Assembly (NCBI GenBank): GCA_945910005.1
Contig: OX246745.1
Coordinates: 37,226,339 to 37,290,338, forward strand
From: Isoperla grammatica
Lineage: Eukaryota; Arthropoda; Insecta; Plecoptera; Perlodidae
Reading direction: 5' to 3'
Length of the DNA stretch: 64,000 nt
The notes below the pieces were generated by a model. The model made no database searches. It was not told where the DNA came from and was given only the letters and a program-made list of their open reading frames with translations. A program made the translations under genes and the position numbers. The first letter of the stretch is position 1. Every line of letters begins with the position of its first letter. Shown piece after piece: positions 33,249 through 45,468 of this stretch.

Positions 33249-34703
33249 CTTTGTTGAAACTTCTTTGTCATTGATTGTTGTTTATTCTTTGATTGTATGT
33301 ATTGAGGTGTTAGATCAACGAACACATCTTTGTTGAAACTTCCTTGTCATTGATTGTTGTTTATTCTTTGATTGTATGTATTGAAGTGTTTGATCAACAG
33401 ACATATCTTTGTTGAAACTTCTTTGTCATTGATTGTTGTTCATTCTTTGATTGTATGTATTGAGGTGTTTGATCAACAAACATATCTTTGTTGAAACTTC
33501 TTTGTCATTGATTGTTGTTTATTCTTTGATTGTATGTATTGAGGTGTTTGATCAACAGACATATCTTTGTTGAAACTTCTTTGTCATTGATTGTTGTTTA
33601 TTCTTTGATTGTATGTATTGAGGTGTTTGATCAACAGACACATCTTTGTTGAAACTTCTTTGTCATTAATTGTTGTTTATTCTTTGATGGTATGTATTGA
33701 GGTGTTTGATCAACAGACACATCTATGTTGAAACTTCTTTGTCATTGATTGTTGTTTATTCTTTGATTGTTTGTATTGAGGTGTTTGATCAACAGACTTA
33801 TCTTTGTTGAAACTTCTTTGTCATTGATTGTTGTTTATTCTTTGATTGTATGTATTGAGGTGTTTGATCAACAGTCATATCTTCGTTGAAACTTCCTTGT
33901 CATTGATTGTTGTTTATTCTTTGATTCTATGTATTGAGGTGTTTGATCAACAGACATATCTTTGTTGAACCTTCTTTGTCATTGATTGTTGTTTATTCTT
34001 TGATTGTATGTATTAGGGTGTTTGATCAACAGACATATCTTCGTTGAAACTTCTTTGTCATCGTTTGTTGTTTATTCTTTGATTGTATGTATTGAGGTGT
34101 TTGATCAACAGACATATCTTTGTTGAAACTTCTTTGTCATTGATTGTTGTTTATTCTTTGATTGTATGTATTGAGGTGTTTGATCAACAAACATATCTTT
34201 GTTGAAACTTCCTTGTCATTGATTGTTGTTCATTCTTTGATTATATGTATTGAGGTGTTTGATCAACAGACATATCTTTGTTGAAGTGTCTTTGTCATTG
34301 ATTGTTGTTTATTCTTTGATTGTATGTATTGAGGTGTTTGTTCAACAGACATATCTTCGTTGAAACTTCTTTGTCATTGATTGTTGTTTATTCTTTGATT
34401 GTATGTATTGAGTTGTTTGATCAACAGACATATCTTTGTTGAAACTTCTTTGTCATTGATTGTTGTTTATTCTTTGATCTTTTGTATTGAGGTGTTTGAT
34501 CAACAGACATATCTTTGTTGAAACTTCTTTGTCATTGATTGTTGTTTATTCTTTGATTGTATGTATTGAGGTGTTTGATCAACAGACATATCTTCGTTAA
34601 AACTTCCTTGTCATTGATTGTTTGTTTATTCTTTGATTGTATGTATTGAGGTGTTTGATCAACAAACATATCTTTGTTGAAACTTCTTTGTCATTGATTG
34701 TTG
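33249..34703 (+). repeat. Satellite B block 4
   Basis: About 18.4 units (1455 bp) with the same ordered marker units as block 3. It differs by GATCAACGAACACATC in the first unit and a TTCATTC in an early unit, both shared with block 5. That links composites 4 and 5 as closest relatives. Confidence 0.95.
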
Positions 34704-34970
34704 CTTCTGTAAGCCAGGCTGTCAGTCTAGTAAGCCCGGACATGTGTAGTGAGTATAGTAGTGAGTGTGCAATGCTTCGCTGCTTCTGTCAGCCAGGCTG
34801 TCAGTCTAGTAAGCCCGGACATGTGTAGTGAGTATAGTAGTGAGTGTGCAATGCTACGCTGCTTCTGTTAGCCAGGCTGTCAGTCTAGTAAGCCCGGACA
34901 TGTGTAGTGAGTATAGTAGTGAGTGAGTGTGCAATGCTACGCTGCTTCTGTGAGCCAGGTTGTCAGTCTA

Positions 34971-35369
34971 AACTCGGTCCCTATCCAAGATATACGCCGG
35001 TAAAGAGGACTCCTCAAAGGGCGGATTATTTCCCGATCACTGTGCAAGGTTGTAAACGTCAAGCTTGTCACCAGGAAGGATGCACAGTTTTAAAAAAAAA
35101 GTGACCACCAATAATATCTATTCAAATAAGAAAGACACCCACCTGGCAATAGGAAGACGGGGGCTCAGGATTCTGTCCCTTTTCTAAGGGTCGACCATAA
35201 TTATCTCTTGCTTCGAGGGTCCATGTGGTTTGGAGCTGTCTTTACTATGTAAGAAGCTAAGTGGTTTGCAAAATAAAGGTGATGATTGACAGCATAAGTC
35301 TCCAACAATAAGACACAGTTCCTTTTAGTTCTCATTTTGCCGGCGTGTATCTTGAATTGGGACCGAGAG
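34971..35369. mobile_element. 399-bp MITE-like element, copy 3
   Basis: Same ends, TA flanks (34969-34970 and 35370-35371) and host unit as the other copies. It shares TATACGCC and AAGAAGCTAAG with copies 2 and 4. I saw no difference from copy 2 by eye, and it contains no ORF for a transposase. Confidence 0.85.
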
Positions 35370-38300
35370 TAGTAAGCCCGGACATGTGTAGTGAGTATAG
35401 TAGTGAGTGTGCAATGCTACGCTGCTTCTCTGAGCCAGGCTGTCAGTCAAGTAAGCCCAGACATGTGGAGTGAGTATAGTATTGAGTGAGTGTGCAATGC
35501 TACTTTGCTTCTGTCAGCCAGGCTGTCAGTCTAGTAAGCCAGGACATGTGTAGTGAGTATAGTAGTGAGTGTGCAATGCTACGCTGCTTCTGTGAGCCAG
35601 GCTGTCAGTCTAGTTAGCCCGGACATGTGTAGTGAGTATAGTAGTGAGTGAGTGTGCAATGCTACGCTGCTTCTGTGAGCCAAGCTGTCAGTCTAGTAAG
35701 CCCGGACATGTGTAGTGAGTATAGTAGTGAGTCTGCAATGCTACGCTGCTTCTGTCAGCCAGGCTGTCAGTCTAGTAAGCCCGGACATGTGTAGTGAGTA
35801 TAGTAGTGAGTGAGTGTGCAATGCTACGCTGCTTCTGTCAGCCAGGCTGTCAGTCTAGTAAGCCCGGACATGTGTAGTGAGTATAGTAGTGAGTGAGTGT
35901 GCAATGCTACGCTGCTTCTGTCAGCCAGGCTGTAAGTCTTGTAAGCCCGGACATGTGTAGTGAGTATAGTATTGAGTGAGTGTGCAATGCTACGCTGCTT
36001 CTGTGAGCCAGGCTGTCAGTCTAGTAAGCCCGGACATGTGTAATGAGTATAGTAATAAGTGTGCAATGCTACGCTGCTTCTGTCAGCCAGGCTGTCAGTC
36101 TAGTAAGCCCGGACATGTGAAGTGAGTATAGTAGTGAGTGTGCAATGCTACGCTTCTTCTGTCAGCCAGGCTGTCAGTCTAGTAAGCCCGGACATGTTAT
36201 TGAGTATAGTAGTGAGTGTGCATTGCTACGCTGCTTCTGTGAGCCAGGCTGGCAGTCTAGTAAGCCCAGACATGTGTAGTGAGTATAGTAGTGAGTGAGT
36301 GTGCAATGCTACGCTGCTTCTGTGAGCCAGGCTGTCAGTCTAGTAAGCCCGGACATGTGTAGTGAGTATGATAGTGAGATTGCAATGCTACGCTGCTTCT
36401 GTGAGCCAGGCTGTCAGTCTAGTAAGCCCGGACATGTGTAGTGAGTAAAGTCGTGAGTGTGCAATGCTACGCTTCTTCTGTCAGCCAGGCTGTCAGTCTT
36501 GTAAGCCCGGACATGTGAAGTGAGTACAGTAGTGAGTGTACAATGCAACGCTGCTTCTGTGAGCCAGGCTGTCAGTCTAGTAAGCCCGGACATGTGTCGT
36601 GAGTATAGTAGTGAGTGTGCAATGCTACGCTGCTTCTGTGAGCCAGGCTGTCAGTCTAGTAAGCCCGGACATGTGTAGTGAGTACAGTCGTGAGTGTACA
36701 ATGCTACGCTGCTTCTGTGAGCCAGGCTGTCAGTCTAGTAAGCCGAAACATGTGCAGTGAGTATAGTAGTGAGTGAGTGTGCAATGCTACGTGCTTCTGT
36801 CAGCCAGGCTGTGAGTCTAGTAAGCCCGGACATGTGTAGTGAGTATAGTAGTGAGTGAGGGTGCAATGCTACGCTGCTTCTGTCAGCCAGGCTGTGAGTC
36901 TAGTAAGCCCGGACATGTGTATTGAGTATAGTAGTGAGTGTGCAATGCTACGCTGCTTCTGTCAGCCAGGCTGTCAGTCTAGTAAGCCCGGACATGTGTA
37001 GTGAGTATAGTAGTAAGTGTGCAATGCTACGCTGCTTCTGTTAGCCGGGCTGTCAGTCTAGTAAGCCCGGACATGTGTAGTGAGTTTAGTAGTGAGTGTG
37101 CAATGCTACGCTGCTTCTGTGAGCCAGGCTGTCTGTCTAGTAAGCCCGGACATGTGTAGTGAGTATAGTAGTGAGTGTGCAATGCAACGCTGCTTCTGTC
37201 AGCCAGGCTGTCAGTCTTGTAAGCCCGGCCACGTGTAGTGAGTATAGAAGTGAGTGAGTGTGCAATGCTACGCTGCTTCTGTCAGCCAGGCTGTCAGTCA
37301 AGTAAGCCCGGACATGTGTATTGAGTAATTTTGAGTGTGCAATGCTACGCTGCTTCTGTCAGCCAGGCTGTCAGTCTAGTAAGCCCGGACATGTGAAGTG
37401 TGTATAGTTGTGAGTGTGCAATGCTACGCTGCTTGTGTGAGCCAAGCTGGCAGGCTAGTAAGCCCGCACATGTGTAGTGAGTATAGTAATGAGTGAGTGT
37501 GCAATGCTACGCTGCTTCCGTCAGCCAGGCAGTCAGTCTAGTAAGCCCGGACATGTGTAGTGAGTACAGTTGTGAGTGTACAATGCTACGCTGCTTCTGT
37601 GAGCCAGGCTGTCAGTCTAGTAAGCCCGGACATGTGTAGTGAGTATAGTAGTGAGTGTGCAATGCTACGCTGCTTCTGTCAGCCAGGCTGTCAGTCTAGT
37701 TACCCCGGACATGTGTAGTGAGTGAGTGTGTAATGTTACGCTACTTCTGTGAGCCAGGCTGTCAGTCTAGTAAGCCCGAACATGTGTAGTGAGTATAGAA
37801 GTGAGTGAGTATGCAATGCTACGCTGCTTATGTCAGCCAGGCAGTCAGTCTAGTAAGCCTGGACATGTGTAGTGAGTACAGTAGTGAGTGTACAATGCTA
37901 CGCTGCTTCTGTGAGCCAGGCTGTCAGTCTAGTAAGCCCGGACATGTGTAGTGAGTATAGTAGTAAGTGTGCAATGCTACGCTGCTTCTGTCAGCCAGGC
38001 TGTCAGTCTAGTAAGCCCGGACATGTGTTGTGAGTAAAGTAGTGAGTGGGCTGAGCTACGCTGCTTCTGTCAGCCAGGCTGTCAGTCTAGTAAGCCCGGA
38101 CATGTGTAGTGAGTATAGTAGTAAGTGTGCAATGCTACGCTGCTTCTGTCAGCCAGGCTGTCAGTCTAGTAAGCCCGGACATGTGTTGTGAGTAAAGTAG
38201 TGAGTGGGCTGAGCTACGCTGCTTCTGTCAGCCAGGCTGTCAGTCTAGTTAGCCCGGACATGTGTAGTGAGTATAGTAGTGAGTGAGTGTGCAATGCTAC

Positions 38301-41300
38301 GCTGCTTCTGTCAGCAAGGCTTTCAGTCTAGTAAGCCCGGACATGTGTTGTGAGTATAGTAGTGAGTGTGCAATGCTACGCTGCTTCTGTGAGCCAGGCT
38401 GTCAGTCTAGTAAGCCCGGACATGTGTATGAGTATAGTAGTGAGTGTGCAATGCTACGCTACTTCTGTCAGCCAGGCTGTCAGTCTAGTAAGCCCGGACA
38501 TGTGTTGTGAGTATAGTAGTGAGTGTGCAATGCTACGCTGCTTCTGTCAGCCAGGCTGTCAGTCTAGTAAACCTGGACATGAGTAGTGAGTATAGTAGTG
38601 AGTGTGCAATGCTACGCTACTTCTGTGTGCCAGGCTGTCAGTCTAGTAAGCCCGGACATGTGTAGTGAGTACAGTAGTGAGTGTACAATGCTACGAAGCT
38701 TCTGTAAGCCAGGCTGTCAGTCTAGTAAGCCCGGACGTGTGTAGTGAGTTTAGTAGTGAGTGTGCAATGCTAAGCTGCTTCTGTCAGTCAGGCTGTCGGC
38801 CTAGTAAGCCCGGACATGTGAAGTGAGTATAGTCGTTAGTGTGCAATGCTACGCTTCTTCTGTGAGCGGGCCTTCAGTCTAATAAGCCCGGACATGTGTA
38901 GTGAGTTTAGTAGTGAGTGTGCATTGCTACGCTGCTTCTGTCAGCCAGGCTGTCAGTATAGTAAGCCCGGACATGTGTAGTGAGTATAGTCGTTAGTGTG
39001 CAATGCTACGCTGCTTCTGTGAGCCAGGCTGTCAGTCTAGTAAGCCCGGACATGTGTAGTGAGTATAGTAGTGAGTGTGCAATGCTACGCTGCTTCTGTG
39101 AGCCAGGCTGTCAGTCTAGTAAGCCCGGACATGTGTAGTGAGTATAGTAGTGAGTGTGCAATGCTACGCTGCTTCTGTCAGCCAGGCTGTCAGTCTAGTA
39201 AACCTGGACATGAGTAGTGAGTATAGTAGTGAGTGTGCAATGCTACGCTACTTCTGTGAGCCAGGCTGTCAGTCTAGTAAGCCCGGACATGTCTAGTGAG
39301 TACAGTAGTGAGTGTACAATGCTACGAAGCTTCTGTAAGCCAGGCTGTCAGTCTAGTAAGCCCGGACATGTGTAGTGAGTATATTAGTGAGTGAGTGTGC
39401 AATGCTACGCTACTTTTGTCAGCCTGGCCTTCAGTCTAATAAGCCCGGACATGTGTAGTGAGTATAGTAGTGAGTGTGCAATGCTACGCTGCTTCTGTCA
39501 GGTAGGCTGTCAGTATAGTAAGCCCGGACATGTGTAGTGAGTATAGTCGTTAGTGTGCAATGCTACGCTGCTTCTGTGAGCAGGCTGTCAGGCTAGTAAC
39601 CCGGCCATGTGTAGTGAGTATAGTAGTGAGTGTGCAATGCTACGCTGCTTCTGTGAGCAGGCTGTCAGTATAGTAAGCCCGGACATGTGTAGTGAGTATA
39701 GTAGTGAGTGAGTGTGCAATGCTACGCTGCTTCTGTCAGCCAGGCTGTCAGTCTAGTTAGCCCGGACATGTGAAGTGAGTATAGTAGTGAGTGTGCAATG
39801 CTACGCTGATTCTGTCAGCCTGGCTTTTAGTCTAGTAAGCCCGAACATGTGTAGTGAGTATAGTAGTGAGTGAGTGTGCAACGCTACGCTGTTTCTGTGA
39901 GCCAGGCTGTCAGTCTAGTAAGCCCGGACATGTGTAGTGAGTATAGTAGTGAGTGTGCAATTCTTCGCTGCTTCTGTCAGCAAGGCTGTCAGTCTAGTAA
40001 GCCCGGATATGTGTAGTGAGTATAGTAGTGAGTGAGTGTGCAATGCTACGCTGCTTCTGTGAGCCAGGCTGTCAGTCTAGTAAGCCCGGACATGTGTAGA
40101 GAGTATAGTAGTGAGTGTGCAATGCTACGTTGAGGCTGTGAGCCAGGCTGTCAGTCTAGTAAGCCCGGACATGTGTAGTGAATATAGTAGTGAGTGTGCA
40201 ATGCTACGCTGCTTCTGTCAGCCAGGCAGTCAGTCTAGTAAGCCCGGACATGTGTAGTGAGTATAGTAGTGAGTGTGCAATGCCACGCTGCTTCTGTGAG
40301 CCAGGCTGTCAGTCTAGTAAGCCAAGACATGTGAAGTGAGTATAGTAGTGAGTGTGCAATGCTACGCTGCTTCTGTCAGCCAGGCTGTCAGTCTAGTAAG
40401 CCCTGACATGTGTAGTGAGTATAGTAGTGAATGTGTGCAATGCTACGCTGCTTCTGTCAGCCAGGCTGTCAGTCTAGTAAGCCCGGACATGTGTAGTGAG
40501 TATAGTAGTGAGATTGCAATGCTACGCTGCTTTTGTGAGCCAGGCTGTCAATCAAGTAAGCCCGGACATGTGTAGTGAGTATAGTCGTGAGTGTGCAATG
40601 CTACGCTGCTTCTGTCAGCCAGGCTGTCAGTCTAGTAAGCCCGGACATGTGTAGTGAGTATATTAGTGAGTGAGTGTGCAATGCTACGCTGCTTCTGTAA
40701 GCCAGGCTGTCAGTCTAGTAAGCCCTGACATGTGTAGTGAGTATAGTAGTGAATGTGTGCAATGCTACGCTGCTTCTGTCAGCCAGGCTGTCAGTCTAGT
40801 AAGCCCGGACATGTGTAGTGAGTATAGTAGTGAGATTGCAATGCTACGCTGCTTTTGTGAGCCAGGCTGTCAATCAAGTAAGCCCGGACATGTGTAGTGA
40901 GTATAGTCGTGAGTGTGCAATGCTACGCTACTTCTGTTAGCCAGGCTGTCAGTCTAGTAAGCCCGGACATGTAAAGTGAGTACAGTAGTAAGGCTTTTGT
41001 GAGCCAGGCTGTCAGTCTAGTAAGCCCGGACATGTGTAGTGAGTACAGTAGTGAGTGTGCAATGCTACGCTGCTTCTGTGAGCCAGGCTGTCAGTCTAGT
41101 AAGCCCGGACATGTGCAGTGAGTATAGTAGTGAGTGAGTGTGCAATGCCACGCTGCTTCTGTCAGCCAGGCTGTCAGTCTAGTAAGCCCGGACATGTGAA
41201 GTGAGTATAGTAGTGAGTGTGCAATGCTACGCTGCTTCTGTGAGCCAGGCTGTCAGTCTAGTAAGCCCGGACATGTGCAGTGAGTGTAGTAGTGAGTGAG

Positions 41301-41858
41301 TGTGCAATGCTACGCTGCTTCTGTCAGCCAGGCTGTGAGTCTAGTAAGCCCGGAAATGTGCAGTGAGTGTAGTAGTGAATGAGTGTGCAATGCTACGCTG
41401 CTTCTGTGAGCCAGGCTGTCAGTCTAGTAAGCCCGGACATGTGCAGTGAGTGTAGTAGTGAGTGAGTGTGCAATGCTACGCTGCTTCTGTCAGCCAGGCT
41501 GTGAGTCTAGTACGCCCGGACATGTGTTATGAGTATGGTAGTGAGTGAGTGTGCAATGCTACGCTGCTTCTGTCAGTCTAGTAGGCCCGGACATGTGTAG
41601 TGAGTATAGTAGTAAGTGAGTGTGCAATGCTACGCTGCTTCTGTCAGCCAGGCTGTCAGTCAAGTAAGCCCAAACATGTGTAGTGAGTATAGTAGTGAGT
41701 GAGTGTGCAATGCTACGCTGCTTCTGTCAGCCAGGCTGTCAGTCTAGTAATCCCGGACATGTGAAGTGAGTATAGTAGTGAGTGAGTGTGCAATGCTTCG
41801 CTGCTTCTGTGAGCCAGGCTGTCAGTCTAGTAAGCCCGGACATGTGTAGTGAGTATAG

Positions 41859-42332
41859 TAGTAAGTGTGCAATGCTACGCTGCTTCTGTCAGCCGGGCTG
41901 TCAGTCTAGTAAGCCCGGACATGTGTTGTGAGTATAGTAGTGAGTGTGCAATGCTACGCTGCTTCTGTGAGCCAGGCTGTCTGTCTAGTAAGCCCGGACA
42001 TGTGTAGTGAGTATAGTAGTGAGTGTGCAATGCAACGCTGCTTCTGTCAGCCAGGCAATCAGTCTAGTAAGCCCGGACATGTGTAGTGAGTATAGTAGTA
42101 AGTGTGCAATGCTACGCTGCTTCTGTCAGCCGGGCTGTCAGTCTAGTAAGCCCGGACATGTGTTGTGAGTATAGTAGTGAGTGTGCAATGCTACGCTGCT
42201 TCTGTGAGCCAGGCTGTCTGTCTAGTAAGCCCGGACATGTGTAGTGAGTATAGTAGTGAGTGTGCAATGCAACGCTGCTTCTGTCAGCCAGGCAATCAGT
42301 CTAGTAAGCCCGGACATGTGTAGTGAGTATAG
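41859..42332 (+). repeat. Duplicated 237-bp trimer upstream of spacer 5
   Basis: Same three-unit block and 237-bp offset as at 31844; the repeat starts at 42096. In both halves here the first unit is followed by GTGTTGTGAG, whereas in the second half at 32081 it is followed by GTGTAGTGAG. Confidence 0.85.
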
Positions 42333-42474
42333 TAGTGAGTGTGCAATGCTACGCTGCTTCTGTCAGCCAGGCTGTCAGTCTAGTAAGCCCGGACATGTGT
42401 AGTGAGTATAGTAGTGAGTGTGCAATGCTACGCTGCTTCTGTGAGCCAGGCTGTCAGTTAGTAGGCCCGTACAT

Positions 42475-43264
42475 TGCCCTCGCTGGTTATAGACTGCCGC
42501 GGGCTCATAACAGGACTCGAAAATCATCTTCCCACATTTACACATTCAAAGAGCGTAGTTCCCATGTCTGAACCATAGATAGCACCATAACGTCCGTAGA
42601 CAGTATTGATGCACCTTGCCCAGTGTTTGGCCCCTTCCCCTAGTAGGCCCCTAGTAGGCTCCTTTTTAGCCCCCAGTAAGCCCCCAGTGGTAGGTCGATT
42701 TAGGCTGGTATTACAACTTATGCCAGAAAGAGAATTATTAGGACCTCTTTTGAGTCATGGGTGCATATTTGAGAGCACTTTTTAAACATCTAGTTTTTCA
42801 AATCTGTATTCATCGCACGTAGCCTTCATCAATATTCCACTTTCTACTTTCTCTCTTCTTCCTACTGGCCAGTCCTCTTCCATCGCCCACAAACCCCGTT
42901 AAGGGCAGTATTCCAGTTTGAAGCGATGGATGAATATGTGATAAATGCCCAATAGAAAAAAGGAATCAAGACAAATCTCGTAAATCGGTTACTGGTTTAT
43001 TGATAATGAGGGAGCGAGGTCGATTGTTGCGCGAAAACTACGTAGACCAGTACACACATAGGGAAACTCCCCCTCCCCCCTGCGGAATATTGTAGACCTA
43101 TATATTATGATAAAGTGATAAATTTGAAGTAGAACTTGACTTGTTCGTCACATGGCCAGTGGTGGGTGTGGCACCCAGGGGTGTCCAAAAGGTGAATTTT
43201 GCTGATTTTGTGACCATCAATTATTTTTTTTTTTTCAGCCAAACCAATAAACCGACTGATATCT
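42475..43264 (+). other. Spacer S, copy 5 (complete, 790 bp)
   Basis: Nearly identical to copies 3 and 4, with a T12 run before CAG and the same A and B junctions. No gene is seen. The near-invariance of these roughly 790 bp, compared with the rearranged A arrays on either side, is the main observation. Confidence 0.85.
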
Positions 43265-44798
43265 CTTTGTTGAAACTTCTTTGTCATTGATTGTTGTTTA
43301 TTCTTTGATTGTATGTATTGAGGTGTTAGATCAACGAACACATCTTTGTTGAAACTTCCTTGTCATTGATTGTTGTTTATTCTTTGATTGTATGTATTGA
43401 AGTGTTTGATCAACAGACATATCTTTGTTGAAACTTCTTTGTCATTGATTGTTGTTCATTCTTTGATTGTATGTATTGAGGTGTTTGATCAACAAACATA
43501 TCTTTGTTGAAACTTCTTTGTCATTGATTGTTGTTTATTCTTTGATTGTATGTATTGAGGTGTTTGATCAACAGACATATCTTTGTTGAAACTTCTTTGT
43601 CATTGATTGTTGTTTATTCTTTGATTGTATGTATTGAGGTGTTTGATCAACAGACACATCTTTGTTGAAACTTCTTTGTCATTAATTGTTGTTTATTCTT
43701 TGATGGTATGTATTGAGGTGTTTGATCAACAGACACATCTTTGTTGAAACTTCCTTGTCATTGATTGTTGTTTATTCTTTGATTGTATGTATTGAGGTGT
43801 TTGATCAACAGACACATCTATGTTGAAACTTCTTTGTCATTGATTGTTGTTTATTCTTTGATTGTTTGTATTGAGGTGTTTGATCAACAGACTTATCTTT
43901 GTTGAAACTTCTTTGTCATTGATTGTTGTTTATTCTTTGATTGTATGTATTGAGGTGTTTGATCAACAGTCATATCTTCGTTGAAACTTCCTTGTCATTG
44001 ATTGTTGTTTATTCTTTGATTCTATGTATTGAGGTGTTTGATCAACAGACATATCTTTGTTGAACCTTCTTTGTCATTGATTGTTGTTTATTCTTTGATT
44101 GTATGTATTAGGGTGTTTGATCAACAGACATATCTTCGTTGAAACTTCTTTGTCATCGTTTGTTGTTTATTCTTTGATTGTATGTATTGAGGTGTTTGAT
44201 CAACAGACATATCTTTGTTGAAACTTCTTTGTCATTGATTGTTGTTTATTCTTTGATTGTATGTATTGAGGTGTTTGATCAACAAACATATCTTTGTTGA
44301 AACTTCCTTGTCATTGATTGTTGTTCATTCTTTGATTATATGTATTGAGGTGTTTGATCAACAGACATATCTTTGTTGAAGTGTCTTTGTCATTGATTGT
44401 TGTTTATTCTTTGATTGTATGTATTGAGGTGTTTGTTCAACAGACATATCTTCGTTGAAACTTCTTTGTCATTGATTGTTGTTTATTCTTTGATTGTATG
44501 TATTGAGTTGTTTGATCAACAGACATATCTTTGTTGAAACTTCTTTGTCATTGATTGTTGTTTATTCTTTGATCTTTTGTATTGAGGTGTTTGATCAACA
44601 GACATATCTTTGTTGAAACTTCTTTGTCATTGATTGTTGTTTATTCTTTGATTGTATGTATTGAGGTGTTTGATCAACAGACATATCTTCGTTAAAACTT
44701 CCTTGTCATTGATTGTTTGTTTATTCTTTGATTGTATGTATTGAGGTGTTTGATCAACAAACATATCTTTGTTGAAACTTCTTTGTCATTGATTGTTG
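43265..44798 (+). repeat. Satellite B block 5 (one unit longer)
   Basis: About 19.4 units (1534 bp). It matches block 4 but has one extra 79-bp unit near 43731-43810 (CACATCTTTG...CTTCCTTG), placed between the GATGGTATG unit and the TCTATGTTG unit. This is a single-monomer insertion in an otherwise conserved block. Confidence 0.95.
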
Positions 44799-45069
44799 CT
44801 TCTGTCAGCCAAGCTGTCAGTCTAGTAAGCCCGGACATGTGTATCTAGTATAGAAGTGAGTGAGTGTGCAATGCTTCGCTGCTTCTGTCAGCCAGGCTGT
44901 CAGTCTAGTAAGCCCGGACATGTGTAGTGAGTATAGTAGTGAGTGTGCAATGCTACGCTGCTTCTGTTAGCCAGGCTGTCAGTCTAGTAAGCCCGGACAT
45001 GTGTAGTGAGTATAGTAGTGAGTGAGTGTGCAATGCTACGCTGCTTCTGTGAGCCAGGTTGTCAGTCTA

Positions 45070-45468
45070 AACTCGGTCCCTATCCAAGATATACGCCGGT
45101 AAAGAGGACTCCTCAAAGGGCGGATTATTTCCCGATCACTGTGCAAGGTTGTAAACGTCAAGCTTGTCACCAGGAAGGATGCACAGTTTTAAAAAAAAAG
45201 TGACCACCAATAATATCTATTCAAATAAGAAAGACACCCACCTGGCAATAGGAAGACGGGGGCTCAGGATTCTGTCCCTTTTCTAAGGGTCGACCATAAT
45301 TATCTCTTGCTTCGAGGGTCCATGTGGTTTGGAGCTGTCTTTACTATGTAAGAAGCTAAGTGGTTTGCAAAATAAAGGTGATGATTGACAGCATAAGTCT
45401 CCAACAATAAGACACAGTTCCTTTTAGTTCTCATTTTGCCGGCGTGTATCTTGAATTGGGACCGAGAG
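45070..45468. mobile_element. 399-bp MITE-like element, copy 4
   Basis: Same ends, TA flanks and host unit as the other three copies, with the TATACGCC and AAGAAGCTAAG variants of copies 2 and 3. Its place in the array, about 270 bp after the B-to-A junction, is the same as in copies 1 and 3. Confidence 0.85.

Larger units (their letters stand above)
32460..42474 (+). repeat. Composite higher-order repeat S-B-A, copy 4 (about 10.0 kb)
   Basis: Full composite of spacer, satellite B and satellite A with one transposon. It is closest to the following composite, 42475-52811 (about 10.3 kb). The 322-bp length difference is mostly explained by one B unit and about three A units. Across the rest I saw only scattered single-base differences by eye. 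Confidence 0.85.
34704..42474 (+). repeat. Satellite A array 4
   Basis: About 7.8 kb of satellite A including one transposon copy (34971-35369). The order of variants matches array 5 almost throughout. One difference is a loss of about two units at 39429, where the array passes directly from AGCCTGGC to CTTCAGTCTAATAAG. The first unit after B reads CTGTAAGCCAGG here but CTGTCAGCCAAG in arrays 3, 5 and 7. The array carries the 16-bp-deleted unit (junction 40992/40993) and the duplicated trimer 41859-42332. No gene is seen. Confidence 0.95.
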
